Made by a program: the position numbers and the translations under genes. A stretch of DNA of 64,000 nt from Dactylosporangium vinaceum (GTDB lineage Bacteria; Actinomycetota; Actinomycetes; Mycobacteriales; Micromonosporaceae): contig NZ_CP061913.1 of assembly GCF_019904175.1 (NCBI RefSeq), forward strand, positions 8,742,001 to 8,806,000, read 5' to 3'. Numbering within the stretch: position 1 is the stretch's first letter; each line of letters begins with the position of its first letter. Shown in pieces: positions 7,207-15,998 of this stretch. Under the pieces are notes generated by a model. That model had not been told where the DNA came from, searched no databases, and was given only the letters and a program-made list of their open reading frames with translations.

Positions 7207-9249
7207 TTACTCGCGCCAGGCTCGGCGCCGTTCGAGGGTGACGCGGTCGACCGCGAGTAGTGGGCCGCTCACGCCGGACCGGCGCCGCTGGGCGTCGGCG
7301 GGCAGGTGCACCGGGTTGTCGGGGGCCAGCGGCAGTACGTGCAGCGTGGCCGTCCGCGCCGCCTCCGGGAGGCGGGCCGACAGGCGGGAACCGTCCCAGA
7401 ACCGGTCGGTGGTGGGGTGGCCGTCGATGCGCAGTTCGGCCACGTCGCCGGCCCAGTCGATGTGGAGAATCGCGTCGGTCGGGCGCGGCGGGAGGGGCAG
7501 GCGGTAGACGGCGGCGCGGGCGTCGAACTCGGCGGGTGCGGGTGCCGACTGGCGGGTGCCGTGCACGCCGTAGATCGCCGGGACCGGGCCGGGCGGGCGC
7601 ATCGGGATCACCTCGATCTCGATAACGGCCTCAGCGTCAGCCTCGGCTTCAGACTCGGCCGCGGCTCGGGACTCGGCCGCCTCGGCGGTTCGGGCGGTCG
7701 GCGGCGCGTCGGGGGTCGCCGGGGTCTCGGGCTGCACGGGCGTCAGGCGCAGCGGCTCGACGTTGTCGAAGTTGTAGATCAGCACCTCGGGCTCGGCGGC
7801 CGCGTGAGCGGTGATCCGGCCGGTGGCGTCCCAGCTCAGATCGGCGGCGGACAGGAGCAGGCGGCCGTCGCTGTGGACCCAGGCGCGGCCGGTGTCCTCG
7901 GGGGTCAGGGTCAGGACGTCGAGGCCGGGGAGCCGGTGCGGCGTGCGGCCGGGCTCGATGCGGTGTGTTTCCCCGAGTGTCTCCAGCTCGACCGGGATCC
8001 CCGCGTGCGCGCAGAGCACCAGTGTCGGCACCGGCCCGGGCAGGACGGTGAGCGCGGTCGCCGTGGCCCGGTCGATGCGCACGCCGCCGACCTCCAGGCC
8101 GAGCGGCCAGCGGGCCAGGGTGCCGGGCGGGATGTCGACTGTTCCGTGATGGGTCTCCAGCGGCACGTGCGGCTGGTGCCAGGAGATGAACCGGAACGGG
8201 CCGCGCGTCGCCTCGCGCAGCACGCCGGTGTCGGTGACGTCCGGCGGCACCTCGGCGGGCCAGGTCGTCGCGGCGCCGATCAGGTGCTCGGCGAAGGCGG
8301 TCAGGAACGCGTGCTGGCGCCGCAGCTCGGCGTGCGTCGGGCCGAGCAGGCCGGCCTCGCCGATCGGGGCGTGAAAGTCGTACCCGAGCGGCGGCACGTC
8401 ATTCGGACAGCCCGACGCGTGCGACTCCTGGGTGCCGGGCGGGTTGGTGCCGCCGGCGTACATGTAGTAGCCCTGCCAGACCGAGCCCGCGGCGATCGCG
8501 TTGTGCGCGATGGCGGCGATGTCGAGGGCGGACGGCCGCGGGCGGCGGTGGTACGCGGTGGCCATGCCGCCGGCCAGCTCGCACGTCACGAACGGGTCGG
8601 ACGCGGGCGGGCGGATGAAGTACTGCTCCCGGAACTCGCCGGGCCACGGCGCGCCGGCGTCGATCCAGAAGCCGTCGCCGTATCCGCTGTGGACCGGGAG
8701 TACCTCGCCGGCCGGTAGCTGCGCGCCGTCCCACGCGGTCGCCGTCCACAGCCGCGCGGTCAGGCCGCACCCGATGGCCAGCCGTTTCAGGGTGACCAGG
8801 TGCCCCGGCTGGTCGAGCAGCTCGTTCTCGACCTGGATGGCCAGGAAGTCCTCGCGCCCGCCGACCTGCCCGCCGATCCGGCCGAACCACTCCGCGACGA
8901 GGTCCAGGTACGCCGGGTCGTCAGTGCGGTGGCGCACCGGCGCGGCCTGCACCCAGTCGGGGAAGCCGCCGTTGCGCAGCTCGCCGTGGACCCACGGCCC
9001 GATCCGCAGCACGACCTCGAACCCGCCGGCCCGGCACAGGTCGACGAACGCGGCGAGGTCCAGATTGCCGCCGAAGCGCACCGCACCCCGACGTGCCTCG
9101 TGGTGGATCCATGGGACATATGTCGAAACGACGCTGACGCCGCCGGAGCGCATCAGGTCGAGCCGGCGCTCCCATTCCGGCCGCGGGACCCGGCTGTAGT
9201 GCAGTTCCCCCGAGACCGGGATCCATGGTCTTCCGTCGCGCCGCAGCAT
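7207..9249 (-). CDS. Glycoside hydrolase family 35 beta-galactosidase-like
   Basis: 680 residues, no signal peptide. The N-terminal half is a GH35 TIM barrel: the IQVENE motif gives the acid/base Glu143 and TCELAGG the nucleophile Glu224. The C-terminal half contains beta-sandwich-type sequence interrupted by a low-complexity Ala/Glu-rich stretch near residues 460-490. GH35 enzymes release terminal beta-galactose or, in some branches, beta-glucosamine. ATG at 9249 starts directly before the conserved strand with GELHYSR. The neighbouring MFS transporter on the same strand may supply its substrate. Confidence 0.85.
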   Translation of the reverse strand: MLRRDGRPWIPVSGELHYSRVPRPEWERRLDLMRSGGVSVVSTYVPWIHHEARRGAVRFGGNLDLAAFVDLCRAGGFEVVLRIGPWVHGELRNGGFPDWVQAAPVRHRTDDPAYLDLVAEWFGRIGGQVGGREDFLAIQVENELLDQPGHLVTLKRLAIGCGLTARLWTATAWDGAQLPAGEVLPVHSGYGDGFWIDAGAPWPGEFREQYFIRPPASDPFVTCELAGGMATAYHRRPRPSALDIAAIAHNAIAAGSVWQGYYMYAGGTNPPGTQESHASGCPNDVPPLGYDFHAPIGEAGLLGPTHAELRRQHAFLTAFAEHLIGAATTWPAEVPPDVTDTGVLREATRGPFRFISWHQPHVPLETHHGTVDIPPGTLARWPLGLEVGGVRIDRATATALTVLPGPVPTLVLCAHAGIPVELETLGETHRIEPGRTPHRLPGLDVLTLTPEDTGRAWVHSDGRLLLSAADLSWDATGRITAHAAAEPEVLIYNFDNVEPLRLTPVQPETPATPDAPPTARTAEAAESRAAAESEAEADAEAVIEIEVIPMRPPGPVPAIYGVHGTRQSAPAPAEFDARAAVYRLPLPPRPTDAILHIDWAGDVAELRIDGHPTTDRFWDGSRLSARLPEAARTATLHVLPLAPDNPVHLPADAQRRRSGVSGPLLAVDRVTLERRRAWRE

Positions 9250-9326
9250 GATCGCAACGGTAGCGACAGTTCGGGCTGCAAGGGCCGGGGCATCCTGGCC
9301 GGCGGTCGCGGCGGCGCGGGGGCGGG

Positions 9327-10532
9327 TCAGTCGGTGGCGGGGACCGGGGCCGGGATCGCGGTGCTGCGGGCGATCATCAACCGCCACACGGCCAGCTGGA
9401 CCACGGACAGGACCAGGGCGAACGGCATCAGGGTCCAGATGCCGGAGTGCTGGGCCAGCCAGCCGGCCAGCCACGGCAGGGCCGAGCCGCCCACCAGTGA
9501 CAGGCCGTTCATGACGCCTATCGCGGTCGGGACCAGGCGGGCCGGGACGACCTGGGGCGTCACCGCCATCGCCGTCGGGAACAGTGGGCCCAGGAAGAAG
9601 CCGAGCAGCACGAAGCCGGCGGTGGCGAGGGGCGCGGTCGGGGCCGCCCAGAGCAGGGCCGAGCCCGCCGTCACGCCGATGAGGCAGAGGGTGGCCATGG
9701 CGGCGGGGGTCAGGCCGGCGCGGGTGGCGAGCGGGCTGATCAGGAAACGGCCCAGGGTGAGGCCGAGCCAGTAGCCGCTGACCGTGTATCCGGCCACCAC
9801 GCCGGGCTCGGCGTGCTGCTCCACCAGGAAGGTGAACGCCCAGGTGCCGACGCCGATCTCCAGGCCCACGTACACGGCCAGGAACAGTGAGCCGAAGACC
9901 ACGGCCGGGCTGCGCAGGGCGTCGGCGAAGACGCCTGTCGGGCGTGGGGTGTCCGCGGCGCGTTCGGCGGCGGGGGCCCGACGGGGGTACCAGAGCAGGA
10001 ACCCGAGGCCCAGCGGCAGACACAGCGCGGCCAGGACGAGCCACACCGACGTCCACGGCAAGGACTGCAGCAGCCAGGCCGCCAGCAGCGGGCCCAGCAG
10101 CGCGCCGACGCCGAAGAAGGCGTGGAGGCGGTTGAGCAGCGTCGTCGCGTTCGGCAGTTCGGTCAGGTAGACGTTGAGGACGGCCTCCAGGTTGCCGGTG
10201 CCGTAGCCGATGAGCAGCTGCACCGCGACAAGCGCGGCGAACGGAGGGCGGGCGGCCAGGGCGACGGCGCCGAGGGCGTAGGCGGCGACGCCGATGACCA
10301 GGGCCAGGCGCACGTGCACGCGGTGCAGCAGGGCCCCGGTGGTCGCGCCGGCCAGCATGAAGCCGGTCGAGGACGTGAAGAACGTGAGGCCGATGGTGGC
10401 CTTGTCGACGCCGTAGTCGGCCATCTGGGCGGGGATCAGCACGCCGCTGACGCCGGCGTTGATGCCGACGAGCACGAATCCGGCGTACGACAGCAGCACC
10501 GGCGCCCGCACCGGGCGGCGCATGAGGTTCAC
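9327..10532 (-). CDS. MFS transporter
   Basis: 401 residues with about 12 transmembrane segments and a typical major-facilitator layout (two six-helix halves and a central charged loop near residues 190-205). It lies upstream of the GH35 gene on the same strand with a 77-bp gap, so a sugar is a reasonable but unproven substrate. The GTG at 10532 gives an N-terminus just before helix 1; ATG at 10523 is an alternative. Confidence 0.8.
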   Translation of the reverse strand: MNLMRRPVRAPVLLSYAGFVLVGINAGVSGVLIPAQMADYGVDKATIGLTFFTSSTGFMLAGATTGALLHRVHVRLALVIGVAAYALGAVALAARPPFAALVAVQLLIGYGTGNLEAVLNVYLTELPNATTLLNRLHAFFGVGALLGPLLAAWLLQSLPWTSVWLVLAALCLPLGLGFLLWYPRRAPAAERAADTPRPTGVFADALRSPAVVFGSLFLAVYVGLEIGVGTWAFTFLVEQHAEPGVVAGYTVSGYWLGLTLGRFLISPLATRAGLTPAAMATLCLIGVTAGSALLWAAPTAPLATAGFVLLGFFLGPLFPTAMAVTPQVVPARLVPTAIGVMNGLSLVGGSALPWLAGWLAQHSGIWTLMPFALVLSVVQLAVWRLMIARSTAIPAPVPATD

Positions 10533-10574
10533 CGCCAGATGGTACGGGCGCCGGGTCGGGCGCAGGCAGTGCCG

Positions 10575-11201
10575 CTACTGGGAAAGTCCGGCGACGACGG
10601 GGCCGACCTGGGCGCGGCCCACGCCGTCGGCCGAGCAGACGCGCTGCGGGGACGGCACGAAGTCCGCGGCGGTCTCGTCGGGCAGATACACCCGGTAGCC
10701 CCGGACGTCCACCGGCTTGCAGGCGTCGCCGAAGTTGCCGGGCTGGGGGCTGCGGACCTGCACGTGCGCGGACTGGCCCGACTCCAGCTTCACCTGCTTC
10801 GGCTCGACGCCGGTGTCCCGCTCGGCCGGCTGGTTCACCTGCTGCCCGCCGTCCCCGGTGACCCAGGAGACGCCCGGGTACCCGTACAGCGTGCACGCCC
10901 GGGACGAGGGGTTGGTGAGCACGATCCAGAGGTACTGGCTCCCCGCCGCGCCACCGCCCGGCGCGTCCTGCACCTTGAACGTGATGCCACCGTGACGGCA
11001 GCGATTCGTGACGTCACCACCGCCACCCGCGGACGCGGACGGTGCCGGGCCGGTCGACTGCCCCGACGCCGCGGCGGAGCCGGCGACCGGCGTCGTCGGC
11101 GCCCCGGAGGCGGCGGGCGCGGCGGCGGTACCGTCCCCACCGCCACACCCCGCGGCCGCCGCCAGGAGCATCATCAGCGGAAACACGGCTTTTCTACGCA
11201 T
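10575..11201 (-). CDS. DUF4232 lipoprotein
   Basis: 208 residues. Signal peptide MRRKAVFPLMMLLAAAAG is followed by the lipobox Cys at about residue 19, then an Ala/Ser/Gly/Pro-rich linker to about 75. The C-terminal beta-rich domain begins at the conserved CRHGGITF and continues through YPGVSW, as in actinobacterial DUF4232 proteins. Anchored outside the membrane; function unknown. ATG at 11201 is chosen because it begins the signal peptide. Confidence 0.82.
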   Translation of the reverse strand: MRRKAVFPLMMLLAAAAGCGGGDGTAAAPAASGAPTTPVAGSAAASGQSTGPAPSASAGGGGDVTNRCRHGGITFKVQDAPGGGAAGSQYLWIVLTNPSSRACTLYGYPGVSWVTGDGGQQVNQPAERDTGVEPKQVKLESGQSAHVQVRSPQPGNFGDACKPVDVRGYRVYLPDETAADFVPSPQRVCSADGVGRAQVGPVVAGLSQ

Positions 11202-11366
11202 GCCGGTCACCGTACCCGGATCGCGGCGACCCGATGCATCCCGGCGCCGGGCGACTCGGCCGGCCGCCGGCACCATCGCGCCGATGGTCTTCGTCCACTG
11301 TGGTCATCGGTCGGGGTGTGGGCATGCGGCGGCGGGGCGGAGCCGGCGGATGGGTCGGTGACCCCC

Positions 11367-11415
11367 TTGACTGATCCGGTCCAGGGCGGGGAAGCTTTCG
11401 GGGGAAAGCTTCCCC
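11367..11415 (+). promoter_or_regulatory. Promoter element and 12-bp hairpin/operator before the IclR gene
   Basis: TTGACT (11367-11372) could be a -35 box. Downstream, 11388-11399 and 11404-11415 form a perfect 12-bp inverted repeat (GGGGAAGCTTTC) with a GGGG loop, ending 14 nt before the ATG. The position suggests an autoregulatory operator or a leader hairpin. It is not followed by a T-run, so a terminator is less likely. Confidence 0.5.
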
Positions 11416-11429
11416 GGGGGGACACCGCC

Positions 11430-12194
11430 ATGACCACCGGTAACGTCGCCGGCCGGACCGTGACCAGCCGTGTGCTGAGCCTGCTCGGCGCGTTCAACGG
11501 TGAGCACCGGCGGCTGAGTCTGTCGCAGATCAGCCGGCGGGCCGGGATGCCGCTCGCCACCACGCACCGGCTCGTGGGCGAGCTCGCGGCCTGGGGTGCG
11601 CTGGAGCGGGATGCGGACGGGCGATACCAGATCGGGCTGCGGCTCTTCGAGGTGGCCGCGCTCGCGCCGCGGGGGCTCGGGTTGCGGGAGGCGGCCATGC
11701 CGTATCTCGAGGACCTCTACGAGGCCACGCACCAGCATGTGCAGCTGGCGGTGCTCGAGGGCTCCGATGTCGTGTACGTCGAGCGGCTCTCCGGCCGCGG
11801 GGCCCTCGTCGTGCGCAGCCGGGTCGGTGGGCGGCTCCCCGCGCACGCCACGGGCGTCGGGCTGGTGCTGCTGGCCCACGCGCCGCGGGCGGTCGTCGAG
11901 GAGTACCTCGCCGGCCCGCTCGTCGCCTTCACCCCGTTGACGATCGCCGATCCGGGGCGGCTGCGCACCACCCTGGCCAAGGTCCGCCGGGCCGGCCACG
12001 CGGTGAGCGACCGCCAGGTCCAGATGAACGCCGTCTCCGTGGCCGCCCCGGTCCGCGACGTCGAGGGCCGCGTCGTCGCCGCGCTCTCGGTCATCGTGCC
12101 GTTCGACGGGCTCCAGCCCTCCGCCCTGGTGCCCGCCGTGGTCACCGCAGCCTGCGGCATCTCCCGCACCCTGCTCCGCTCCGCCGCCGCATAA
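11430..12194 (+). CDS. IclR-family transcriptional regulator
   Basis: 254 residues. The N-terminal winged HTH (about 10-70) contains LSLSQISRRAGMPLATTHRLV. The C-terminal IclR effector domain (about 80-250) contains VYVERLSG and the conserved NAVSVAAPV near residue 200. IclR proteins bind small organic acids and control catabolic genes, often themselves. A strong inverted repeat just upstream is the probable operator. No linked catabolic operon is obvious; the nearest divergent gene is the DUF4232 lipoprotein. Confidence 0.9.
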   Translation: MTTGNVAGRTVTSRVLSLLGAFNGEHRRLSLSQISRRAGMPLATTHRLVGELAAWGALERDADGRYQIGLRLFEVAALAPRGLGLREAAMPYLEDLYEATHQHVQLAVLEGSDVVYVERLSGRGALVVRSRVGGRLPAHATGVGLVLLAHAPRAVVEEYLAGPLVAFTPLTIADPGRLRTTLAKVRRAGHAVSDRQVQMNAVSVAAPVRDVEGRVVAALSVIVPFDGLQPSALVPAVVTAACGISRTLLRSAAA

Positions 12195-12287
12195 CCCCGC
12201 CCCACCCCGCGTCCGCGCCCGCTCGTGGCGGGCCGCGGCGTCCACGGGCGCACGGAGCGACCGAGCCGGGCAGGGCCGGTCAGGCGG

Positions 12288-12728
12288 TCAGGCGGTCAGG
12301 CGGGCCAGTTCGTCGATGACCGCGGCGGCGCCGTCCTCGGCGTGCAGTGCGGTGGCCAGCGCTCGGTATGTCGAGGCCCTCGGCGATGACGGCGGCGAAC
12401 CAGCTGGGCGGGGTGACGAGCACCGCGTCGGCCTCGCGGGCGGCGGCGAGCATCGCTTGGGCGAGGGGGCGGGCGTGCTCGGCGACAATCGTGTTGACGG
12501 CGATCGTCATGCGGGTCAGGCCGCGGTCGGCGAACCGGAGGCGCAGGTGCTCCTGGGTGTCCATCGGCAGGAGGTGGAGCCGAGGCCGTGGCGGCGCACG
12601 AGCGGCTCGAAGACGGCGTGGGTGGCCACTGTGACGTTGTGGCCGGCCGCCTGCAGCCGCACGCCGAGCCCGGTGTAGGGAGCGACGTCACCGCGGCTCC
12701 CGATGGCCACGATTGCGACGCTCACCAT
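12288..12728 (-). pseudogene. Decayed GT1-family glycosyltransferase
   Basis: The reading frame opens with MVSVAIVAIGSRGDVAP, the N-terminus of UDP-glycosyltransferase-like GT1 proteins, and runs to about RRHGLG. It then needs a frameshift near 12570 to continue as a plausible GT1 segment (from MDTQEHLRLRF to AEGLDIP). A second frame change near 12365 gives a short C-terminal end (AVIDELARLTA). The whole nucleotide-sugar-binding C-terminal domain is missing. Only about 145 of the usual 400 codons remain, so it is not functional. It is divergent from an intact GT1 gene with the same N-terminal motif. Confidence 0.7.
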
Positions 12729-12810
12729 CGTCACATCATCGGCCCCACTTCAACGTATATCGCTGCCGGGGGCTTGTGGCAAGACCCCCATACGCGGCCA
12801 GAATGCCCGG

Positions 12811-13938
12811 GTGCTGCTGCTTTCGACGATCGGTTCACGTGGCGACGTCCAGCCGTTGGTCGCGCTGGGGCTCGCCCTGCGCGATCTGCGGATCGAGGCC
12901 CGCTTCTGCGTGCCGCCCGACTTCCAGCCGTGGATCGAGGGTCTCGGCTTCGCCGTCACCCCGATCGGCCCGTCGCTGCGGTCGACGGCCGCCCCGTCCG
13001 CCGGCCGCCCGAGCCCGTCGGACCTGGCCGAGCTGGCCCGGCGGAGCGTGGTCGAGCAGTTCGCCACCGTGCACGCGGCGGCCGAGGGGTGCGACGGCAT
13101 CGTGGGCGCGACGGCCCTGCAGATCGCGGCGCCGTCGGTGGCGCAGGTCCTCGGGGTCCCGTACCGCTTCCTCGCCTACTGCCCGATCGTGCTCCCGTCG
13201 CCGCGCCACTCGCCGTCCCTGTCGGTCCCGCGGCCAACGGAAAGCATGTTCGGTGCTCCGCTGAACGCGCACCGGGCCGCGCTGGGGCTGGATCCGGTCG
13301 CCGACACGCAGGCGCACGTGCTGACCGGGGAGCCGTGGCTGGCCTGCGACCCGGTCCTGGGTCCATGGCCCGGGCCGGGTGACGTGTGGCAGCCGGGGGC
13401 GTTGCTGGTGGCTGACGATCGGCCGCTCGACGACTCGGTGGAGCAGTTTCTGGCCGCCGGTAGCGCACCCGTGTACTTCGGCCTCGGCAGCATCCGCTCC
13501 CCCACCGCCGACCTGGGCGCCACGATGCTCGCCGCGGCCCGCGCGGCCGGGCGGCGGGCGATCGTCAGCGCGGGCTGGGCCGGGCTCGATGCGGGCGGCG
13601 ACGGGCCGGACTGCCTCACGATCGGCGAGGTCAACCAGCAGGCGCTGTTCGCGCGGGTGGCGGCGGTGGTGCATCACGGCGGGGCCGGCACCACGACCGC
13701 GGCCGCTGCCGCCGGGGTGCCGCAGGTGGTGCTGCCGCAGGTGTACGACCAGCCGTACTGGGCGGCGCGCGTCGCCGCGCTCGGTGTCGGGGTCGCGGCG
13801 ACACCCGACTCGCTGGGCGACGCCCTGCACCACGTGCTGGGGCACGGCCACGCCGACCGGGCCCGTGCGCTGGCGCCGCAGATCCGCACGGACGGTGCGA
13901 ACCTGGCGGCGCAGCGCTTGCACGAGCTGCTGCGGTGA
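12811..13938 (+). CDS. GT1-family glycosyltransferase (YjiC-like)
   Basis: 375 residues. The N-terminal Rossmann domain begins STIGSRGDVQP, and the C-terminal donor-binding domain contains HHGGAGTTTAA near residue 290, the conserved nucleotide-sugar-binding loop. Such enzymes glycosylate small lipophilic molecules such as sterols, macrolides or flavonoids, sometimes for drug inactivation. GTG at 12811 is chosen as the start just before the first beta strand. The 82-bp gap to the divergent pseudogene is the only upstream space. Confidence 0.87.
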   Translation: MLLLSTIGSRGDVQPLVALGLALRDLRIEARFCVPPDFQPWIEGLGFAVTPIGPSLRSTAAPSAGRPSPSDLAELARRSVVEQFATVHAAAEGCDGIVGATALQIAAPSVAQVLGVPYRFLAYCPIVLPSPRHSPSLSVPRPTESMFGAPLNAHRAALGLDPVADTQAHVLTGEPWLACDPVLGPWPGPGDVWQPGALLVADDRPLDDSVEQFLAAGSAPVYFGLGSIRSPTADLGATMLAAARAAGRRAIVSAGWAGLDAGGDGPDCLTIGEVNQQALFARVAAVVHHGGAGTTTAAAAAGVPQVVLPQVYDQPYWAARVAALGVGVAATPDSLGDALHHVLGHGHADRARALAPQIRTDGANLAAQRLHELLR

Positions 13939-13958
13939 CAGCGGCCGCCGCAACGGCG

Positions 13959-15083
13959 TCAGTGACCGGCGGCGTACGCGGCGAACCGGTCGATGAGGCT
14001 CTGCGGCGCGTCGTCGCGGAAGCAGATCTCCAGGTTGGCGTTGGCCTCGCGGGACGCCTCGGCGCCGCGCGGGAACATCGCCGTCTCGTACGCCGTCAGC
14101 GCCGCCTCCACGTCGCCCCGGCCGGCCGCGAGGGCCTTGCCGAGCTCGGCTCCGTCGAGCATCGCCAGGTTGGCTCCCTCCCCGGCGAACGGCGACATCA
14201 GGTGGGCGGCGTCGCCGAGCAGCGTCACGCCCGGCACCCGGTCCCAGCGCAGCCCGGCCGGCAGTACGTTGATGGTCCGCGGCGCCAGCGGCCCGTCGAA
14301 CGACGTGATGAGCGAGACCAGCCGGGGCGACCAGCCGGCGAACTGCTCGACCAGCCGCGCCCGCAGGTCGCCGGGGCCGGCCGCCCAGTCCTCGGCCACC
14401 TTGAGCGCCGCGTAGACGTGCAGGCTGCCGTCGGTCTCGCGGTGGGCCAGGAACCCCTTGCCCGACCCGAGCGCGAACAGCATCCCGGCCCCGACGACCG
14501 CGGCCGCGTCCGGATACCGCGTGTCGGCGTCGGGCAGGTCGATGTCGAAGAACGTGATGCCCGCGTACGCCGGCCGGGCGTCGCTCAGCAGCGGCCGCAC
14601 CCGTGACCAGGCGCCGTCCGCGCCGACAAGCACATCGGTGGTGGCCGTCGACCCGTCGGCGAAGGTCAGCTCGTGCCGGCCGCCGCCGGTCGCGGTGATG
14701 CCTGTGACCTTGCTGCCCCACCGCACCGTCCCGGCGGGCAGCGAGTCGAGCAGCATCCGGCGCAGGTGGCCGCGGTCGACCTCGGGCCGGCCGCGCCCGC
14801 CGTCGTCGGCCTCGTCGACCAGGACCTCGGCGTGCCGGTCGAGGATGCGCATCGCCTCGCCGCCCGGGTGGATGATCGCCTGGAACCGGTCCATCAGCCC
14901 GGCGGCGTGCAGCGCGACCTGGCCGTTGTAGTCGTGGATGTCGAGCATTCCTCCCTGGGTACGCGCGGTCGCCGACGCGTCCAGCTCGTACACGGTCGCC
15001 GCGATGCCGTGCACGTGCAGGACCCGCGCAAGCGTGAGCCCGCCCAGCCCGCCGCCGACGATCCCGATCTGCAGCTGTTCCAT
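13959..15083 (-). CDS. FAD-dependent monooxygenase, TetX-like
   Basis: 374 residues. The N-terminal FAD-binding GxGxxG is at 10-15, and the second FAD motif GDAAHLMSPFAGEG is near residue 285. Colinear motifs such as GGMLDIHDYNGQVAL and FPRGAEASREAN match the layout of TetX-type flavin hydroxylases, which inactivate tetracyclines or hydroxylate aromatic compounds. Actual substrate is unknown. It lies downstream of a TetR gene on the same strand, and two palindromes in the 98-bp gap mark local control. ATG at 15083 precedes the first FAD strand. Confidence 0.85.
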   Translation of the reverse strand: MEQLQIGIVGGGLGGLTLARVLHVHGIAATVYELDASATARTQGGMLDIHDYNGQVALHAAGLMDRFQAIIHPGGEAMRILDRHAEVLVDEADDGGRGRPEVDRGHLRRMLLDSLPAGTVRWGSKVTGITATGGGRHELTFADGSTATTDVLVGADGAWSRVRPLLSDARPAYAGITFFDIDLPDADTRYPDAAAVVGAGMLFALGSGKGFLAHRETDGSLHVYAALKVAEDWAAGPGDLRARLVEQFAGWSPRLVSLITSFDGPLAPRTINVLPAGLRWDRVPGVTLLGDAAHLMSPFAGEGANLAMLDGAELGKALAAGRGDVEAALTAYETAMFPRGAEASREANANLEICFRDDAPQSLIDRFAAYAAGH

Positions 15084-15117
15084 GAAACCGCTCCTTCTGG
15101 TGAGTGGTGCAGTTTGG

Positions 15118-15143
15118 CGAACGCGTTCGTGACGAACGCGTTT
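15118..15143. promoter_or_regulatory. Tandem TetR operators before the monooxygenase
   Basis: CGAACGCGTTCG (15118-15129) is a perfect palindrome, followed after 2 nt by the near copy ACGAACGCGTTT (15132-15143). The same palindrome, extended, sits before the adjacent TetR gene, which makes these its likely binding sites. Confidence 0.75.
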
Positions 15144-15181
15144 CCGATGGTCAAAAAAACATGGCGGCGGCGTCCCGGTGA

Positions 15182-15853
15182 TCAGCGCGCCGCGGCGATG
15201 CCGTCGAGCAGCGCGTCGAACGCGAACCGGTACCGCTCCTCCCCCGTCCCGGAGAACAGCTCGTCGCGCACCCGGTCGATGCTCGGATACTCCGCCACCG
15301 CGGCCTCGCGGACCGCCATCGCCTGGAGGTAGACCTCCCCCTCGGCGTCCGCGGAGCGGTCCCGCGTCCCCTGCTCCACCGCCGTGGCCGTGGCCAGCTG
15401 CAACAGCAGGTCGACTCCCCAGGCCGCCGACCGCGCGGCCACCCCACCGGCCAGCAGGAGGCCGAGCAGCGAGTCGACGAACCGCAGGTAGTTCGGCCCG
15501 GACGGCCGCAGCGTGAGCACGGACCGGGCCAGGCTCGGATGTGCGAAGAGCAGGCGGGTGTACTGCGACAGCAGCGCGACGACACCGCCCCGCCATGCGA
15601 TGCCGGCCGCGGGGGGCTCCAGACCGGACAGGAGCTCGTCGAGGAGTGCGCCGTGCAGCTCCGCGGTGTTGGTGACGTACACGTACAGCGAGGCCGGTCC
15701 GGTGTCCAGCTCCGACGCGAGCCGCCGCATCGTCACCTTCTCCAGCCCTTCGTCCCGCATGATCCGCAGCGCTACCGCGATCACGGCCGCCCGGCTCAGG
15801 GCGGCCTTCGCGGGGCGCTCACGCCGGCTGACCGGCACGCGACGAGGACTCAT
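15182..15853 (-). CDS. TetR-family regulator of the TetX-like monooxygenase
   Basis: 223 residues. The N-terminal HTH (about 17-65) contains VTMRRLASELDTGPASLYVYV; the C-terminal ligand domain resembles the TetR_C group. ATG at 15853 is 13 nt from the palindrome at 15867-15880. The identical palindrome core before the monooxygenase indicates that the two genes are co-controlled and probably induced by the enzyme's substrate. Confidence 0.9.
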   Translation of the reverse strand: MSPRRVPVSRRERPAKAALSRAAVIAVALRIMRDEGLEKVTMRRLASELDTGPASLYVYVTNTAELHGALLDELLSGLEPPAAGIAWRGGVVALLSQYTRLLFAHPSLARSVLTLRPSGPNYLRFVDSLLGLLLAGGVAARSAAWGVDLLLQLATATAVEQGTRDRSADAEGEVYLQAMAVREAAVAEYPSIDRVRDELFSGTGEERYRFAFDALLDGIAAAR

Positions 15854-15866
15854 GAACACGATCGTA

Positions 15867-15880
15867 ACGAACGCGTTCGT
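15867..15880. promoter_or_regulatory. TetR autoregulatory operator
   Basis: ACGAACGCGTTCGT is a perfect 14-bp palindrome just upstream of the TetR start. It shares the 10-bp core GAACGCGTTC with the operator before the monooxygenase. Confidence 0.75.
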
Positions 15881-15998
15881 CAAGCGCCAGCCCCAATCGG
15901 GGAGACCCGCGTCGCAGCGGCCCGGGGAAGGTGGCGGGTGCGGGGAAGACGGCGGGTGCGGTGAGCCCCAGCACCGCACCCGCCGCGTCTCGGGGTCG

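Noticed and set aside
12270..12300. CAGGCGGT triplet repeats at the end of the decayed glycosyltransferase
   Set aside because: Three short copies of low-complexity GC sequence, typical slippage, no further signal.
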